Part shown: positions 15,761 through 24,517 of the stretch, piece after piece
Layout: every line of letters begins with the position of its first letter
Numbering within the stretch: position 1 is the stretch's first letter
Assembly: GCF_000698575.1 (NCBI RefSeq)
Contig: NZ_JFHD01000012.1
Coordinates: 124,001-188,000, forward strand
DNA from: Caballeronia zhejiangensis
GTDB taxonomy: Bacteria; Pseudomonadota; Gammaproteobacteria; Burkholderiales; Burkholderiaceae
Direction: 5' to 3'
Length of the DNA: 64,000 bases
Notes under the pieces: model-generated
Seen by the model: the letters and a program-made list of their open reading frames with translations, nothing else
Database searches by the model: none
What the model was told of the DNA's origin: nothing
Made by a program: the position numbers and the translations under genes

Positions 15761-16482
15761 ACACGCCCGCTCGCGACGACGACGATCTGCGCTGCGCCGA
15801 ATATGCGCTCGGCGTGCTCGACGCGCACGAACGCGCAGCGCTCGAAGCGGACGTGTCGCGCGATCCCGCGTTGCGGCACACGCTCGATGACTGGCAGCGA
15901 CGTCTTGCCCCGCTCGCCGACGATGTCCGCGCGATCGCGCCGCCGCCGCGCGTGTGGACGCGCATCCGCCGCGATCTGGGATTCATCGCGCCGCAGCCGA
16001 AACGCGAACGCTGGCGCGACAGCCTGAACGTGTGGCGCTGGCTGACGATCGGCGCGAGCGTCGCCGCGCTCGTCCTGCTCGGCGTGACCTTCACCTTGCT
16101 GCGGCAAGCCCCGCAAACGCCGACGACGGCAGCCGTCTCCGGCGAGTACATGGTCGCGTCGATCGCGCGCAAGGACGGCGTCGTGCACTGGACCGCGACC
16201 GTCGATGTGCGGCGCGCGCGCATGGTCGTCGTGCCCGCGTCGCACGTCACGATCCCCGCGAATCGCGCGACGGAACTGTGGCTGATTCCGCCGAACGCGA
16301 AGCCGATTGCCCTCGGCGTCTTCCCGCCCGATCGTCCCGCGACGATGACGCTGCCGCCCGAGATCGTCGCGCAACTCAGCGCGCAGGCCGTGCTCGCCGT
16401 ATCCGACGAACCCCCCGGCGGCTCGCCGACGGGCGCCCCGACCGGACCCGTGCTCGCAACCGGCCAGATGCGTTCGACCTGA
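15757..16482 (+). CDS. Anti-sigma factor (RskA-like, single transmembrane segment)
   Basis: This 241-residue membrane anti-sigma factor has a cytoplasmic N-terminal domain of about 85 residues (CAEYALGVLDAHERAALEADV, the anti-sigma domain pattern), a single transmembrane helix at about 91-110 (WLTIGASVAALVLLGVTFTLL) and a periplasmic RskA domain (WTATVDVRRARMVVVPA, ATELWLIPPNAKPIALGV). It should hold the sigma factor inactive until an envelope signal triggers its release, typically by regulated proteolysis. It overlaps the sigma gene by 4 bp. It lacks the zinc-binding HxxxCxxC signature, so it is not a ChrR/ZAS-type anti-sigma. Confidence 0.9.
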   Translation: MNTPARDDDDLRCAEYALGVLDAHERAALEADVSRDPALRHTLDDWQRRLAPLADDVRAIAPPPRVWTRIRRDLGFIAPQPKRERWRDSLNVWRWLTIGASVAALVLLGVTFTLLRQAPQTPTTAAVSGEYMVASIARKDGVVHWTATVDVRRARMVVVPASHVTIPANRATELWLIPPNAKPIALGVFPPDRPATMTLPPEIVAQLSAQAVLAVSDEPPGGSPTGAPTGPVLATGQMRST

Positions 16483-16534
16483 CGATCGATCGCATCGCGA
16501 CTCTCGCATAGCGAACGTCCATCTTTCGTTCGCT

Positions 16535-16562
16535 GCATCCAATCGCACTCGGCATCCGTATG
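16535..16562 (+). promoter_or_regulatory. Candidate ECF-sigma promoter P1 (lipid operon 1)
   Basis: GCATCC (16535-16540), a 16-bp spacer and CGTATG (16557-16562) lie 30 bp upstream of the DUF1295 gene. The same GCATCC-N16-CGTAT arrangement stands at 19133-19160 before the second lipid operon. Identical hexamers with identical spacing in two short intergenic gaps next to an ECF sigma gene strongly suggest its recognition sequence. Confidence 0.7.
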
Positions 16563-16592
16563 ACTCGGTGAACGCCTGTTCGCGGAGCCGCC

Positions 16593-17372
16593 ATGCCTTT
16601 CATCGTCACCGTGCTCGTCGTCGTCAGCGGATTCGTGCTGGTCTTTTTTGCCGCGTGGCTCTGGCAGTTGCGCACGGAAAACGCGGGCATGGTCGATCCG
16701 CTCTGGGCCGCTTCGCTCGGCGCGGCCGCGCTCGTCATCGCCGCGTGCGGGACAGGCGCGACGGTCAATCGCGTATGCGTCGCGGCGGGCGGCGGGCTCT
16801 GGAGCGCGCGGCTCGCGCGGCATCTGTGGCGGCGCAATCGCGGCAAGCCGGAAGACACGCGCTATCGCGCGTTTCGCGAACGCTGGGGCGAACACGCCGC
16901 GCGCAACATGCTCGGCTTCTTCCAGTTGCAGGCGTTCATTTCGATGCTGCTTGCCATCGCGTTCTTCGTGCCCGCCTATGCGCGCGAGGCGGCGAGTCCG
17001 CTGTGCATCGCGGGATTCGCCGCCGTGTGGATCGTCGCGGTCGCGGGCGAAGCGGCGGCCGATCGTCAACTCAAGCGCTTCGCCGCCGATCCCGCGCATC
17101 GCGGAAAAGTGTGCCGCGATGGCTGGTGGCGCTATTCGCGTCATCCGAATTACTTCTTCGAATGCGTGCATTGGCTCGCGTACGCGGTGCTCTCGATCGG
17201 CATGCCGTGGGGCTGGGCGACGCTCGCGCCGCCCGTGCTGATGGCGTGGCTGCTGCTGAAGGTATCGGGCATTCCGATTCTCGAAGCGCATCTCGCCGAT
17301 ACGCGCGACGGCTATCGCGACTACATGCGAACGACGAGCGCGCTGATTCCGTGGCCGCGTAAACGCGCATGA
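16593..17372 (+). CDS. DUF1295 membrane protein (steroid-reductase/ICMT-like fold)
   Basis: This 259-residue membrane protein has about six helices ([23 protein letters not shown] is the first). It contains the DUF1295 signature near the C-terminus: [21 protein letters not shown], the RHPNYF motif that in this superfamily binds a cofactor (NADPH or SAM). Proteins of this fold reduce double bonds or methylate lipids. It is the first gene after the ECF-like promoter P1, and the CFA-like methyltransferase starts 19 bp later, so it probably acts on the same acyl chains. The exact reaction is unknown. Confidence 0.88.
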   Translation: MPFIVTVLVVVSGFVLVFFAAWLWQLRTENAGMVDPLWAASLGAAALVIAACGTGATVNRVCVAAGGGLWSARLARHLWRRNRGKPEDTRYRAFRERWGEHAARNMLGFFQLQAFISMLLAIAFFVPAYAREAASPLCIAGFAAVWIVAVAGEAAADRQLKRFAADPAHRGKVCRDGWWRYSRHPNYFFECVHWLAYAVLSIGMPWGWATLAPPVLMAWLLLKVSGIPILEAHLADTRDGYRDYMRTTSALIPWPRKRA

Positions 17373-17391
17373 ACAAAGCAAGGACACGCCG

Positions 17392-18513
17392 ATGAACATC
17401 ACCGCCCGCGATACCTCATCCGCGCCCGCCGCACCCGCCGACATGCCCGCGCTCGACGAAAGCCGCATCATTCGCGCGTGCGAGCGCGGCCTCGTGCCTG
17501 ATGCGCTCGTGCGCGCCGGCATGCGCCTGCTGATCCGTCAGCGTCTCATCGACGAATATGCGAACGACAACGCACAACGCACGCAGGCGTTCGAGCGCTT
17601 TCTGAACGAACTGCGCGCGAGCCCGATCGCGATCGATACGCACGCCGCCAACGCGCAGCATTACGAGCTGCCCGATGCGTTCTTCGAAGCGCACCTCGGC
17701 CCGCGCCTGAAGTACTCGTGCGGTCTGTACCCGCTCGGCGACGAAACGCTCGCGCAATCCGAACTCGCGATGCTCGAACGCTATGCCGAGCGCGCGCAAC
17801 TCGCCGATGGTCAACGCATCCTCGATCTCGGCTGCGGCTGGGGCTCGCTCGCGCTGTGGATGGCGGAGCGTTATCCGCGCGCGCAAATCGTCGCGCTGTC
17901 TAATTCGGGCGGGCAACGCGCGTTCATCGAAGCGCGGGCGCGGCAGCGCGGCCTTCGCAACTTGCGCGTCGTGACGGGCGATGTCGTCGATTTCGATTTC
18001 GCGCACGACGAGACGCCGTTCGATCGCATTCTGTCGATCGAAATGTTCGAGCACATGAAGCATTACGGCCTGTTGCTCGCGAAGATCGCGCGCTGGCTCG
18101 CCGATGATGGACGACTTTTTGTCCACCACTTCGCGCACGCGACGCTTGCGTATCACTTCACATCGCGCGACGGCGGCGACTGGATGTCGCGCTATTTCTT
18201 CACCGGCGGCACGATGCCATCCGCGTCCTTGCTGCTGCACTTTCAGGACGATTTGCGCGTCACGCGTCATTGGTGGATGAACGGCACGCACTACGCGCGC
18301 ACGGCGAATCAATGGCTCGCGAATCTCGATGCCGCTCGCGATCGCGTCATGCCGATGCTGCGCGACGTCTATGGCGATGCGGCCGCCATCTGGTTTCAGC
18401 GCTGGCGCATGTTCTACATGGCGGTGGCCGAGTTGTTCGGCTACGCGCGCGGCCGCGAATGGGGCGTCGCGCACTATCTGTTCGAGAAGCGTCCGATAAA
18501 GGTGATGTCATGA
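17392..18513 (+). CDS. Cyclopropane-fatty-acid-synthase-like SAM methyltransferase 1
   Basis: This 373-residue soluble enzyme of the CFA synthase family transfers a methylene or methyl group from S-adenosylmethionine to unsaturated phospholipid acyl chains. It has an N-terminal helical domain (1-90), [24 protein letters not shown] (lipid-site region), the SAM motif [18 protein letters not shown], and [14 protein letters not shown]. The last third differs from canonical CFA ([48 protein letters not shown]), so it belongs to the variant branch. Its stop overlaps the lipocalin start (ATGA). The product could be cyclopropane, methyl-branched or furan-precursor lipid. Confidence 0.9.
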   Translation: MNITARDTSSAPAAPADMPALDESRIIRACERGLVPDALVRAGMRLLIRQRLIDEYANDNAQRTQAFERFLNELRASPIAIDTHAANAQHYELPDAFFEAHLGPRLKYSCGLYPLGDETLAQSELAMLERYAERAQLADGQRILDLGCGWGSLALWMAERYPRAQIVALSNSGGQRAFIEARARQRGLRNLRVVTGDVVDFDFAHDETPFDRILSIEMFEHMKHYGLLLAKIARWLADDGRLFVHHFAHATLAYHFTSRDGGDWMSRYFFTGGTMPSASLLLHFQDDLRVTRHWWMNGTHYARTANQWLANLDAARDRVMPMLRDVYGDAAAIWFQRWRMFYMAVAELFGYARGREWGVAHYLFEKRPIKVMS

Positions 18514-19115
18514 CAAACACGAAGCGGGCGCTCATCGTGGCGCTGGTGGCGGCCGGCGTCGTCGTGGCGGTGGCGAGCTGTTCGAGTCCGCCGAATCCGA
18601 ATCCGCGAGCGAACCGACCGCTCGAAACCGTTGCCGTGGACGTGCCGCGCTACATGGGGCGCTGGTATGTCATCGCGAATATTCCGTACTTCGCGGAACG
18701 CGATTTCGTGGGCACGCATGTCGAATGGTCGCTGCGCGCGGACGGAAAAATCGACGACGTCTTTTTCGGCCGCAAGAACGGCTTCGAGCAAGAGGAAACG
18801 ACGCATCGTTTCTTCGATACCGTGAAGCCCGGCAGCAACGGCGGCGAATGGAGCGTGCAACTCTTCTGGCCGATACGCGTGACGCAACTCACGCTCTACG
18901 TCGATCCGGATTATCGCTACACGATCCTCGGCTATCCGAACAGAAAGCTCGGCTGGATCTTCTCGCGCGAGCCGGCGATGAGCGACGACATCTATCGCTC
19001 GATGCTCGCGCGCCTCGACGCGATGGGCTACGACACCGCGCGTTTTAGCCGCGTGCCGCAATCGCCGGAGCAGATCGGTCAGCCGGGATTCCAAAGTCCC
19101 GGTCAGCGCGACTGA
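18510..19115 (+). CDS. Lipocalin-family lipoprotein (Blc-like)
   Basis: This 201-residue outer-membrane lipoprotein has a signal peptide with lipobox (VVVAVASC, Cys about residue 24). It is followed by a lipocalin barrel beginning [16 protein letters not shown] (the GxW motif) and ending [29 protein letters not shown]. Bacterial lipocalins bind fatty acids or lysophospholipids and help maintain membranes under stress. It is coupled to CFA 1 by a 4-bp overlap, so it probably carries or protects the lipids modified by this system. About 12 residues after the barrel are disordered. Confidence 0.92.
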   Translation: MTNTKRALIVALVAAGVVVAVASCSSPPNPNPRANRPLETVAVDVPRYMGRWYVIANIPYFAERDFVGTHVEWSLRADGKIDDVFFGRKNGFEQEETTHRFFDTVKPGSNGGEWSVQLFWPIRVTQLTLYVDPDYRYTILGYPNRKLGWIFSREPAMSDDIYRSMLARLDAMGYDTARFSRVPQSPEQIGQPGFQSPGQRD

Positions 19116-19132
19116 AGCAGCGCGGCGCGCGT

Positions 19133-19160
19133 GCATCCGCGCGCGCGTCTTTCTCGTATT
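19133..19160 (+). promoter_or_regulatory. Candidate ECF-sigma promoter P2 (lipid operon 2)
   Basis: GCATCC (19133-19138), a 16-bp spacer and CGTATT (19155-19160) lie 75 bp upstream of the FAD oxidoreductase start. It matches P1 at 16535-16562 in both boxes (11 of 12 positions) and exactly in spacing, while the spacer sequences are unrelated. Confidence 0.7.
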
Positions 19161-19235
19161 TGATCTCGCACTCGTCTGGAACAGCCACGTCCACGCGGCG
19201 CGAGGAGACCTTTTGGCGCGAGGAGACCGCCCGTC

Positions 19236-20537
19236 ATGGAATCATCGACAAAAGAAAGACAGCAGCGCATCGCGGTGATCGGCGCGGGGATCGCCGGTCT
19301 CGCGAGCGCGTATCTGCTCTCGCGCGCGCATCGCGTGACGCTTTTCGAAGCCGCCGATTATCTCGGCGGCCATACGCATACCGTCGATGTCGCGCTCGAC
19401 GGCGTGCAGCATCCCGTCGATACGGGCTTTCTCGTGTTCAACGACCGAACGTATCCCAATCTCATCGCGCTGTTCGATGAACTCGGCGTCGCGGCGCATC
19501 GCAGCGACATGACGTTTTCCGTTTCGCTCGACGGCGGACGCTTCGAATGGGCGGGCACAAACCTCAACACCGTGTTCGCGCAGCGGCGCAATCTCTTCTC
19601 GCCGTCGTTCATCGGCATGCTGGGCGACATTCTGCGCTTCAATGCATCGGCTCATAGGCAGCTCGAACGCGTGAGCGCGACGCGCTGCTCGGTCGGCGAA
19701 CTGCTCGTCGAGGGCGGATACGGCGCGCCGTTTCAGCGCCACTATCTTCTGCCGATGGCCGCGGCGATCTGGTCGAGCGCCGCGCACGACATCCTGCGCT
19801 TTCCCGCCGCCACGTTCCTGCGCTTCTGTCTCAATCACGCGCTATTGCAGGTGAACGGCCGGCCGCCGTGGAAGACCGTCGCGGGCGGCGCGCGCGAGTA
19901 TGTGCGGCGCATCGCGGCCACGCTCGACGACGTACGCACGCGCGCGCCCGTGCGAGGCGTGCGCCGCGACGACAACGGCGTCACCGTGATGACCGACGAT
20001 GCCGGTCCCGAGCGCTTCGATGCCGTCGTGCTCGCGACGCACGCACCGACGAGCCTGCGCCTCATCGACGACGCATCCGCCGATGAGCGCGCAGTGCTCG
20101 GCGCCGTGCGGTATCAGCGCAACATCGCGGTGCTGCATACGGATTGCGCGCTCTTGCCGCGCCGCCGCCGCGTGTGGTCGGCCTGGAACTACATCGGCGC
20201 GCGTGCGGCGCTTGCGCGCGACGCGGCCGCGCCCGTCTGCGTGAGCTATCTGCTCAATCAGCTTCAGCCGCTTCCTTTCAGGATGCCGGTCATCGTCACG
20301 CTCAATCCCGTCGATGAACCCGCGCCTCGCACGCAACTCGGCCGCTACGAATACGAACATCCGCTCTTCGATCTCGCCGCCATCGATGCTCAGGCGCGTC
20401 TGCCGCGCATTCAGGGCGTGCGCCGGACGTGGCACGCGGGCGCGTGGACCGGCTACGGCTTTCACGAAGACGGCCTGAAATCGGCGTTGCGCGTCGCGCG
20501 CGATTTCGGCGTCCAGCCGGCATGGGCGCGACCATGA
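19236..20537 (+). CDS. FAD-dependent amine-oxidase-like oxidoreductase
   Basis: This 433-residue flavoprotein has the dinucleotide-binding motif RIAVIGAGIAGLASAYLLSR near the N-terminus, then FEAADYLGGHTHTVDV and DTGFLVFNDRTYPNL, typical of the NAD(P)-binding_8/amine-oxidase family found next to DUF1365 and CFA genes. The C-terminal flavin-contact segment is VRRTWHAGAWTGYGFHEDGL. In such clusters these proteins are thought to desaturate or oxidise acyl chains before or after methylation. The ATG of the DUF1365 gene overlaps its stop by 4 bp. The start at 19236 follows AGGAGACC. Confidence 0.9.
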   Translation: MESSTKERQQRIAVIGAGIAGLASAYLLSRAHRVTLFEAADYLGGHTHTVDVALDGVQHPVDTGFLVFNDRTYPNLIALFDELGVAAHRSDMTFSVSLDGGRFEWAGTNLNTVFAQRRNLFSPSFIGMLGDILRFNASAHRQLERVSATRCSVGELLVEGGYGAPFQRHYLLPMAAAIWSSAAHDILRFPAATFLRFCLNHALLQVNGRPPWKTVAGGAREYVRRIAATLDDVRTRAPVRGVRRDDNGVTVMTDDAGPERFDAVVLATHAPTSLRLIDDASADERAVLGAVRYQRNIAVLHTDCALLPRRRRVWSAWNYIGARAALARDAAAPVCVSYLLNQLQPLPFRMPVIVTLNPVDEPAPRTQLGRYEYEHPLFDLAAIDAQARLPRIQGVRRTWHAGAWTGYGFHEDGLKSALRVARDFGVQPAWARP

Positions 20538-21292
20538 AGACGGCGCAATGGCTGACGGGCCGCGTGATGCACGAGCGGCTGCGTCCGGCGCGGCATCGCT
20601 TCGAGTATCCGGTGCGCTACGTGCGTTGCGACGTCGCGCGTCTCGACGCGTTGCGCTGTGCGTGGTTCGGCATCGACCGCATTCGGCCGCTCGCGCTGTT
20701 TCGATGCGATTACGGCGCGCGCGAACACTGCGATCTCGATCTATGGATGCGCGCGTGCCTCGCGCAGTCGCGCATTCCCGCCGACGGCGAAATCCATCTT
20801 CTGACGATTCCGCGCGTCTTCGGCTACGCGTTCAATCCGGTGAGCTTCTGGTTCTGTCATGACCGCGCAGGCGCGTTGCGCGCGCTTTACGCCGATGTGC
20901 GCAACACCTTCGGCGAGCATCGCGGCTATATGCTGAGCGCGCAGGATCATGCGCCGATCGTCGAAGACACCGTGCTCGTCTGCCGCAAGACGCTGCACGT
21001 TTCGCCCTTTTGCGATGTCGCCGGCGACTACGCGTTTCGCGTGCGGCAGCGTGGCGACCGCTTGAGCATCTCGATCGATTATCGCGACCGCGACGGGCTG
21101 CTGCTGCGCACCGCGATCGGTCTCGTCGCGCGGCCGCTCACCGGCGCGCTCGCGTGTCGCACGCTCTTGTGCGCGCCGCTCTTCGCCGCGGGCGTCATTG
21201 CGCGCATTCACTGGCAGGCGCTGCGGCTGTGGATGAAGCGCGTGCCTTTTTACGGCAAGCATCCACCGACGAGGGACGAGACGGGACCATGA
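20534..21292 (+). CDS. DUF1365 family protein
   Basis: This is a 252-residue protein of the DUF1365 family, almost always encoded beside CFA-like methyltransferases and FAD oxidoreductases. Motifs: RHRFEYPVRYVRCDVARLD near the start, RVFGYAFNPVSFWFCHD, VRNTFGEHRGYML, and KTLHVSPFCDVAGDY. The C-terminus has a hydrophobic segment (TLLCAPLFAAGVIARIHWQAL) that may associate with the membrane. The biochemical role is unknown; the context says it works on the same lipids. It overlaps both neighbours by 4 bp, so all three genes are translationally coupled. Confidence 0.9.
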   Translation: MKTAQWLTGRVMHERLRPARHRFEYPVRYVRCDVARLDALRCAWFGIDRIRPLALFRCDYGAREHCDLDLWMRACLAQSRIPADGEIHLLTIPRVFGYAFNPVSFWFCHDRAGALRALYADVRNTFGEHRGYMLSAQDHAPIVEDTVLVCRKTLHVSPFCDVAGDYAFRVRQRGDRLSISIDYRDRDGLLLRTAIGLVARPLTGALACRTLLCAPLFAAGVIARIHWQALRLWMKRVPFYGKHPPTRDETGP

Positions 21293-22500
21293 ACCTGCTG
21301 CGATCTTTCTCCGCGACATCGGCGATGCCGATGTCCGCGCGGATCTTTCTCGGCCTTCTGCGTCGCATCAGCGTCGGACATCTCGTGCTCGTCATGCCGG
21401 ATGGCGGGCGCTCTGTGTTCGGCGATCCGCTGATGCAACCAGCCGCGCTTCTTTTCATCCGCGACTGGCGCGCGTGCCGGGCGATTCTGCGCGCGGGCGA
21501 CATCGGCTTCGCGCGGGCGTATCGGGCGAAATGGCTCGATACGCCCGATCCGTGCGCCCTGCTGCGGCTCGCGATCCGCAACGAGACGGCGCTCGCGCGC
21601 ACGGTCGCGGGCGGCTTTGTCGCGCGGTGCTGGCACAACGTGCGGCATCGTCTGCGCCTGAACACGCGCGCGGGGAGCCGCCGCAACATTCACGCGCATT
21701 ACGACATCGGCAACGCGTTCTACGGGCTCTGGCTCGATCCGACGTGGACGTATTCGAGCGCATGGTTCGATGGCGACGCCGGTCTTCCGCTCGAAGCGGC
21801 GCAGGAACGGAAGTATCGGCGCATCGTCGATACGCTCGGACTCACGGCGGGGATGCGCGTGCTGGAGATCGGCTGCGGCTGGGGCGCCTTCGCGCGGCAC
21901 GCGGCGCGTCTCGGCATACGCGTGCACGGCGTGACCGTTTCGACCGCGCAGCATGCGTTCGCCGTGGAACGCGTAGCGCGCGAAGGTTTGAGCGGGCTTG
22001 TCGATATCGAACTGCGCGACTATCGCGATGTGTATGGACAGTACGACGCGGTGGTGTCGATCGAAATGTTCGAAGCCGTGGGCGAACGGTTCTGGCCGGC
22101 GTATTTCCGCGTGCTGCGCCGCTGTCTCGCGCCGGGCGCGAAGGCGCTCGTGCAGTCGATCACCGTCGACGATGCGCGCTTTGCCGCGTATCGCGCGTCC
22201 AGTGACTTCATCCGCGAGACGATCTTTCCGGGCGGCATGCTGCCGAGCCCGGAGCGCTTCGCACGCGCGGCGCGGCGCGCGGGGCTCGATGCACGCGCGA
22301 CGCTTTCGTTCGGCGCGGATTACGCAAGGACGCTGAGGTGTTGGCGAGACGCGTTCGAGATGCACGCCGACGCAGTCCGCGCGCAAGGATTCGATGAAGC
22401 CTTCGTGCGGACGTGGCGGCTGTATCTGGCTTATTGCGAAGCGGGCTTCGACGAGGCGCGCACCGATGTCATGCACTTTGTGGTGTGGGGGGAGGGGTGA
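21289..22500 (+). CDS. Cyclopropane-fatty-acyl-phospholipid-synthase-like methyltransferase 2
   Basis: This is a 403-residue CFA synthase of the canonical layout: an N-terminal lipid-recognition domain of about 120 residues, then NIHAHYDIGNAFYGLWLDPTWTYSSAWF, the SAM motif RVLEIGCGWGAFARHAA, SIEMFEAVGERFWPAYF, and FIRETIFPGGMLPSPERF. The C-terminal WRDAFEMHADAV...WRLYLAYCEAGF pattern is that of true CFA enzymes. It ends the second lipid operon. Together with CFA 1 it gives the cluster two methyltransferases, probably for different acyl positions or steps. Confidence 0.93.
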   Translation: MNLLRSFSATSAMPMSARIFLGLLRRISVGHLVLVMPDGGRSVFGDPLMQPAALLFIRDWRACRAILRAGDIGFARAYRAKWLDTPDPCALLRLAIRNETALARTVAGGFVARCWHNVRHRLRLNTRAGSRRNIHAHYDIGNAFYGLWLDPTWTYSSAWFDGDAGLPLEAAQERKYRRIVDTLGLTAGMRVLEIGCGWGAFARHAARLGIRVHGVTVSTAQHAFAVERVAREGLSGLVDIELRDYRDVYGQYDAVVSIEMFEAVGERFWPAYFRVLRRCLAPGAKALVQSITVDDARFAAYRASSDFIRETIFPGGMLPSPERFARAARRAGLDARATLSFGADYARTLRCWRDAFEMHADAVRAQGFDEAFVRTWRLYLAYCEAGFDEARTDVMHFVVWGEG

Positions 22501-22516
22501 GGACGTCGATCGGGCG

Positions 22517-22611
22517 AAAAAAAGCCCCGACCCTGTCGGGGCAAAGGTACGAGACCACCTTGTAGCGTTGCAGCTACCCGGCGAGCATAGGCGACTGCGC
22601 GCGCACTTCCC
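22517..22611 (-). ncRNA. Candidate small RNA with strong terminator (minus strand)
   Basis: On the minus strand a stem (GCCCCGA paired with TCGGGGC, 22524-22542) is followed by seven T, a textbook Rho-independent terminator. Both flanking protein genes are on the plus strand, so nothing known needs it. Just upstream on the same strand are two further small hairpins (GTAGC-TGCAAC-GCTAC and AAGGT...ACCTT). The 5' end near 22611 is a guess; I saw no clear promoter. Confidence 0.5.
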
Positions 22612-22709
22612 ACCAGTAAAGTCCGAAACCTCACGCGCGACTTCAGAATCGGCGGACGTTGCCGATAACACACGCACACGTCCACCAGGCATCGCCGCCA
22701 CCGCACACG

Positions 22710-23753
22710 ATGAATCGCGCCCCATCCGACAGTTCGCTCCAGGCCGCTTTCCTGCGGCACGAAGACACACTCGCGCCGCCCGAGCGCGCGCTCGGCGAGG
22801 ACGATCACGCCGTCTATCGCACGCTGCTCGAATCGACCAAGGCGATTCCGTGGAAGATCGACTGGGCGACGATGGAATTCGCCTACATCGGCCCGCAGAT
22901 CGAGGCCTTGCTCGGCTGGGCGCCGTCGTCGTGGAAAACGGTCAACGACTGGGCCGAGCGCATGCATCCCGACGACCGCGAAGCAGTCGTCAACTTCTGC
23001 GTCTCTCAATCGAAGGCGGGCACGGATCACGAAGCGGATTACCGCGCGCTCACCCGCGACGGCGGCTACGTGTGGCTGCGCGATGTCGTGCACGTCGAGC
23101 GCAACGAGAAAGGCGAGGTCGAGGCGCTGATCGGCTTCATGTTCGATATCAGCGAACGCAAGCGCACCGAAGAAAAGCTCGCGCAAATGCAGCGCGAACT
23201 GGAACGCCTGTCGTTCAGCGACAGCCTGACGGGCGTCGGCAACCGCCGCCGCTTCGACGACGTGATGGCGCGCGAATGGCATGCCGCGAAGGATTCGGGC
23301 AAGCCGCTGTCGCTCGTGATGATCGATATCGACTTCTTCAAGTCGTACAACGATTACTACGGCCACGTTCAGGGCGACGAGTGTCTGAAGCGCATTGCGC
23401 GCGTGCTCGGCGAGGCGGCGGGTCCGCAGCACTTTCTCGGCCGGTTCGGCGGCGAGGAATTCGCGCTGATTCTCGCCGATACCGACGCCGAATCCGCGAT
23501 ACGCGTCGCGGAGCGTTGCCGCGCGCTGATCGCCGAGGAAGCGATTGCGCACGTGCGCTCGCCGCACGATCAGCGAGTGACGGCGAGCTTCGGCGTGGGA
23601 ACCGTCGTTCCGGGCGAGCGCATGGACGTGACGGCGTTCATCAATCTGACCGACGCGCAGTTGTATCAGGCGAAGGACAACGGCCGCAACCGCATTGCGG
23701 CGGTGGATCGCGCGGGCATGCAGGGCGAAGGCTTCAAGGCGCAGTCGCGCTGA
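22710..23753 (+). CDS. PAS-GGDEF diguanylate cyclase
   Basis: This is a 347-residue cytoplasmic c-di-GMP synthase. A PAS/PAC sensor occupies about residues 30-150 (FAYIGPQIEALLGWAPSSWKTVNDWAERMHPDDRE, closing with IGFMFDISERKRTEEKL). A short coiled linker leads to a GGDEF domain (about 165-335) with FSDSLTGVGNRRRFD, VMIDIDFFKSYNDYYGH and an intact active site RFGGEEF. The RxxD inhibitory site expected five residues before GGEEF is absent (GPQH instead), so product inhibition by c-di-GMP should be weak or missing. Start at 22710 (MNRAPSDSS). Confidence 0.92.
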   Translation: MNRAPSDSSLQAAFLRHEDTLAPPERALGEDDHAVYRTLLESTKAIPWKIDWATMEFAYIGPQIEALLGWAPSSWKTVNDWAERMHPDDREAVVNFCVSQSKAGTDHEADYRALTRDGGYVWLRDVVHVERNEKGEVEALIGFMFDISERKRTEEKLAQMQRELERLSFSDSLTGVGNRRRFDDVMAREWHAAKDSGKPLSLVMIDIDFFKSYNDYYGHVQGDECLKRIARVLGEAAGPQHFLGRFGGEEFALILADTDAESAIRVAERCRALIAEEAIAHVRSPHDQRVTASFGVGTVVPGERMDVTAFINLTDAQLYQAKDNGRNRIAAVDRAGMQGEGFKAQSR

Positions 23754-23757
23754 AACG

Positions 23758-24459
23758 TCAGACGCGTCCCGTCACCGGAATCGCCGCGCCCGTGATGCAT
23801 TGCGCATCCGGCGAAAGCAGGAACGCGATCACCGCGCCGAGCGCTTCGGGCCGCACCCAGCGGGAGAAATCGGCGTCGGGCATGTCGCGGCGATTCGGCG
23901 CGGTATCGATGATCGACGGCAACACCGCGTTCACCGTCACGCCCGTGTCCTTCAACTCTTCGGCGAGCGCTTCGGTCAGGCGCAACAGCGCGGCCTTCGA
24001 TGCCGCGTAAGCGCCCATCCCCATGCCCGCTTTCATCGCCGCGAGCGCGCCGACATTGACGATGCGCCCGCCTTCCTTCGCGCCCAGTTGCGCGAGCGCG
24101 GCCTTCGATGCGTTGAGCGCGGTCTTCACGTTGACATCGAACATCGCTTGCCAGGTGTCGGCGCTGCCGTCCGCGACCGTTTCCCAGGCGAATGCGCCGG
24201 CGACGTTCACGAGCGCATCGAGGCCGCCCGTCCGCTGAACGACCGTATCGATGGCTTGTTGCGCCGATTTCGCATCCGTCAGATCGATGCCGGTCACGAT
24301 GCAGGCGTCGCCGAGCGGCGCGGGCAACGCTTCCGACGCCGCGCCGTGGCCGATCAGCGCGACCCGCGCGCCGCGTTGCGCGAGCACGCGCGCCGTCGCG
24401 AGTCCGAGACTGCCGAAGCCGCCCGTGATGGCGACGATCTTTCCTTCGAGGCTGTTCAT
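23758..24459 (-). CDS. Short-chain dehydrogenase/reductase with altered Ser position
   Basis: This 233-residue SDR has the cofactor motif TGGFGSLG at the N-terminus, the NVAG motif (VNVAGAF) and the catalytic YAASK. In the aligned position 13 residues before the Tyr, where the catalytic Ser normally stands, I read Ala (NVGALAAMKAGMGMGAY). The oxidoreductase activity may therefore be changed or weak. It is convergent with the diguanylate cyclase (4 bp apart) and on the same strand as the ion-channel gene upstream. Substrate unknown. Confidence 0.88.
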   Translation of the reverse strand: MNSLEGKIVAITGGFGSLGLATARVLAQRGARVALIGHGAASEALPAPLGDACIVTGIDLTDAKSAQQAIDTVVQRTGGLDALVNVAGAFAWETVADGSADTWQAMFDVNVKTALNASKAALAQLGAKEGGRIVNVGALAAMKAGMGMGAYAASKAALLRLTEALAEELKDTGVTVNAVLPSIIDTAPNRRDMPDADFSRWVRPEALGAVIAFLLSPDAQCITGAAIPVTGRV

Positions 24460-24517
24460 GACGTTGTCGCTCCCTTCGATGGCGCCTGATGAAGCATAGG
24501 ACGGAACGCGGCGATCT

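Noticed and set aside
15188-16482. Assigning the sigma/anti-sigma pair as RpoE-ChrR
   Set aside because: The anti-sigma has a transmembrane helix and RskA domain and lacks the ChrR zinc and cupin motifs.
22517-22709. c-di-GMP (GEMM) riboswitch before the diguanylate cyclase
   Set aside because: I could not match the GEMM core on the plus strand; the T-run terminator reads on the minus strand.
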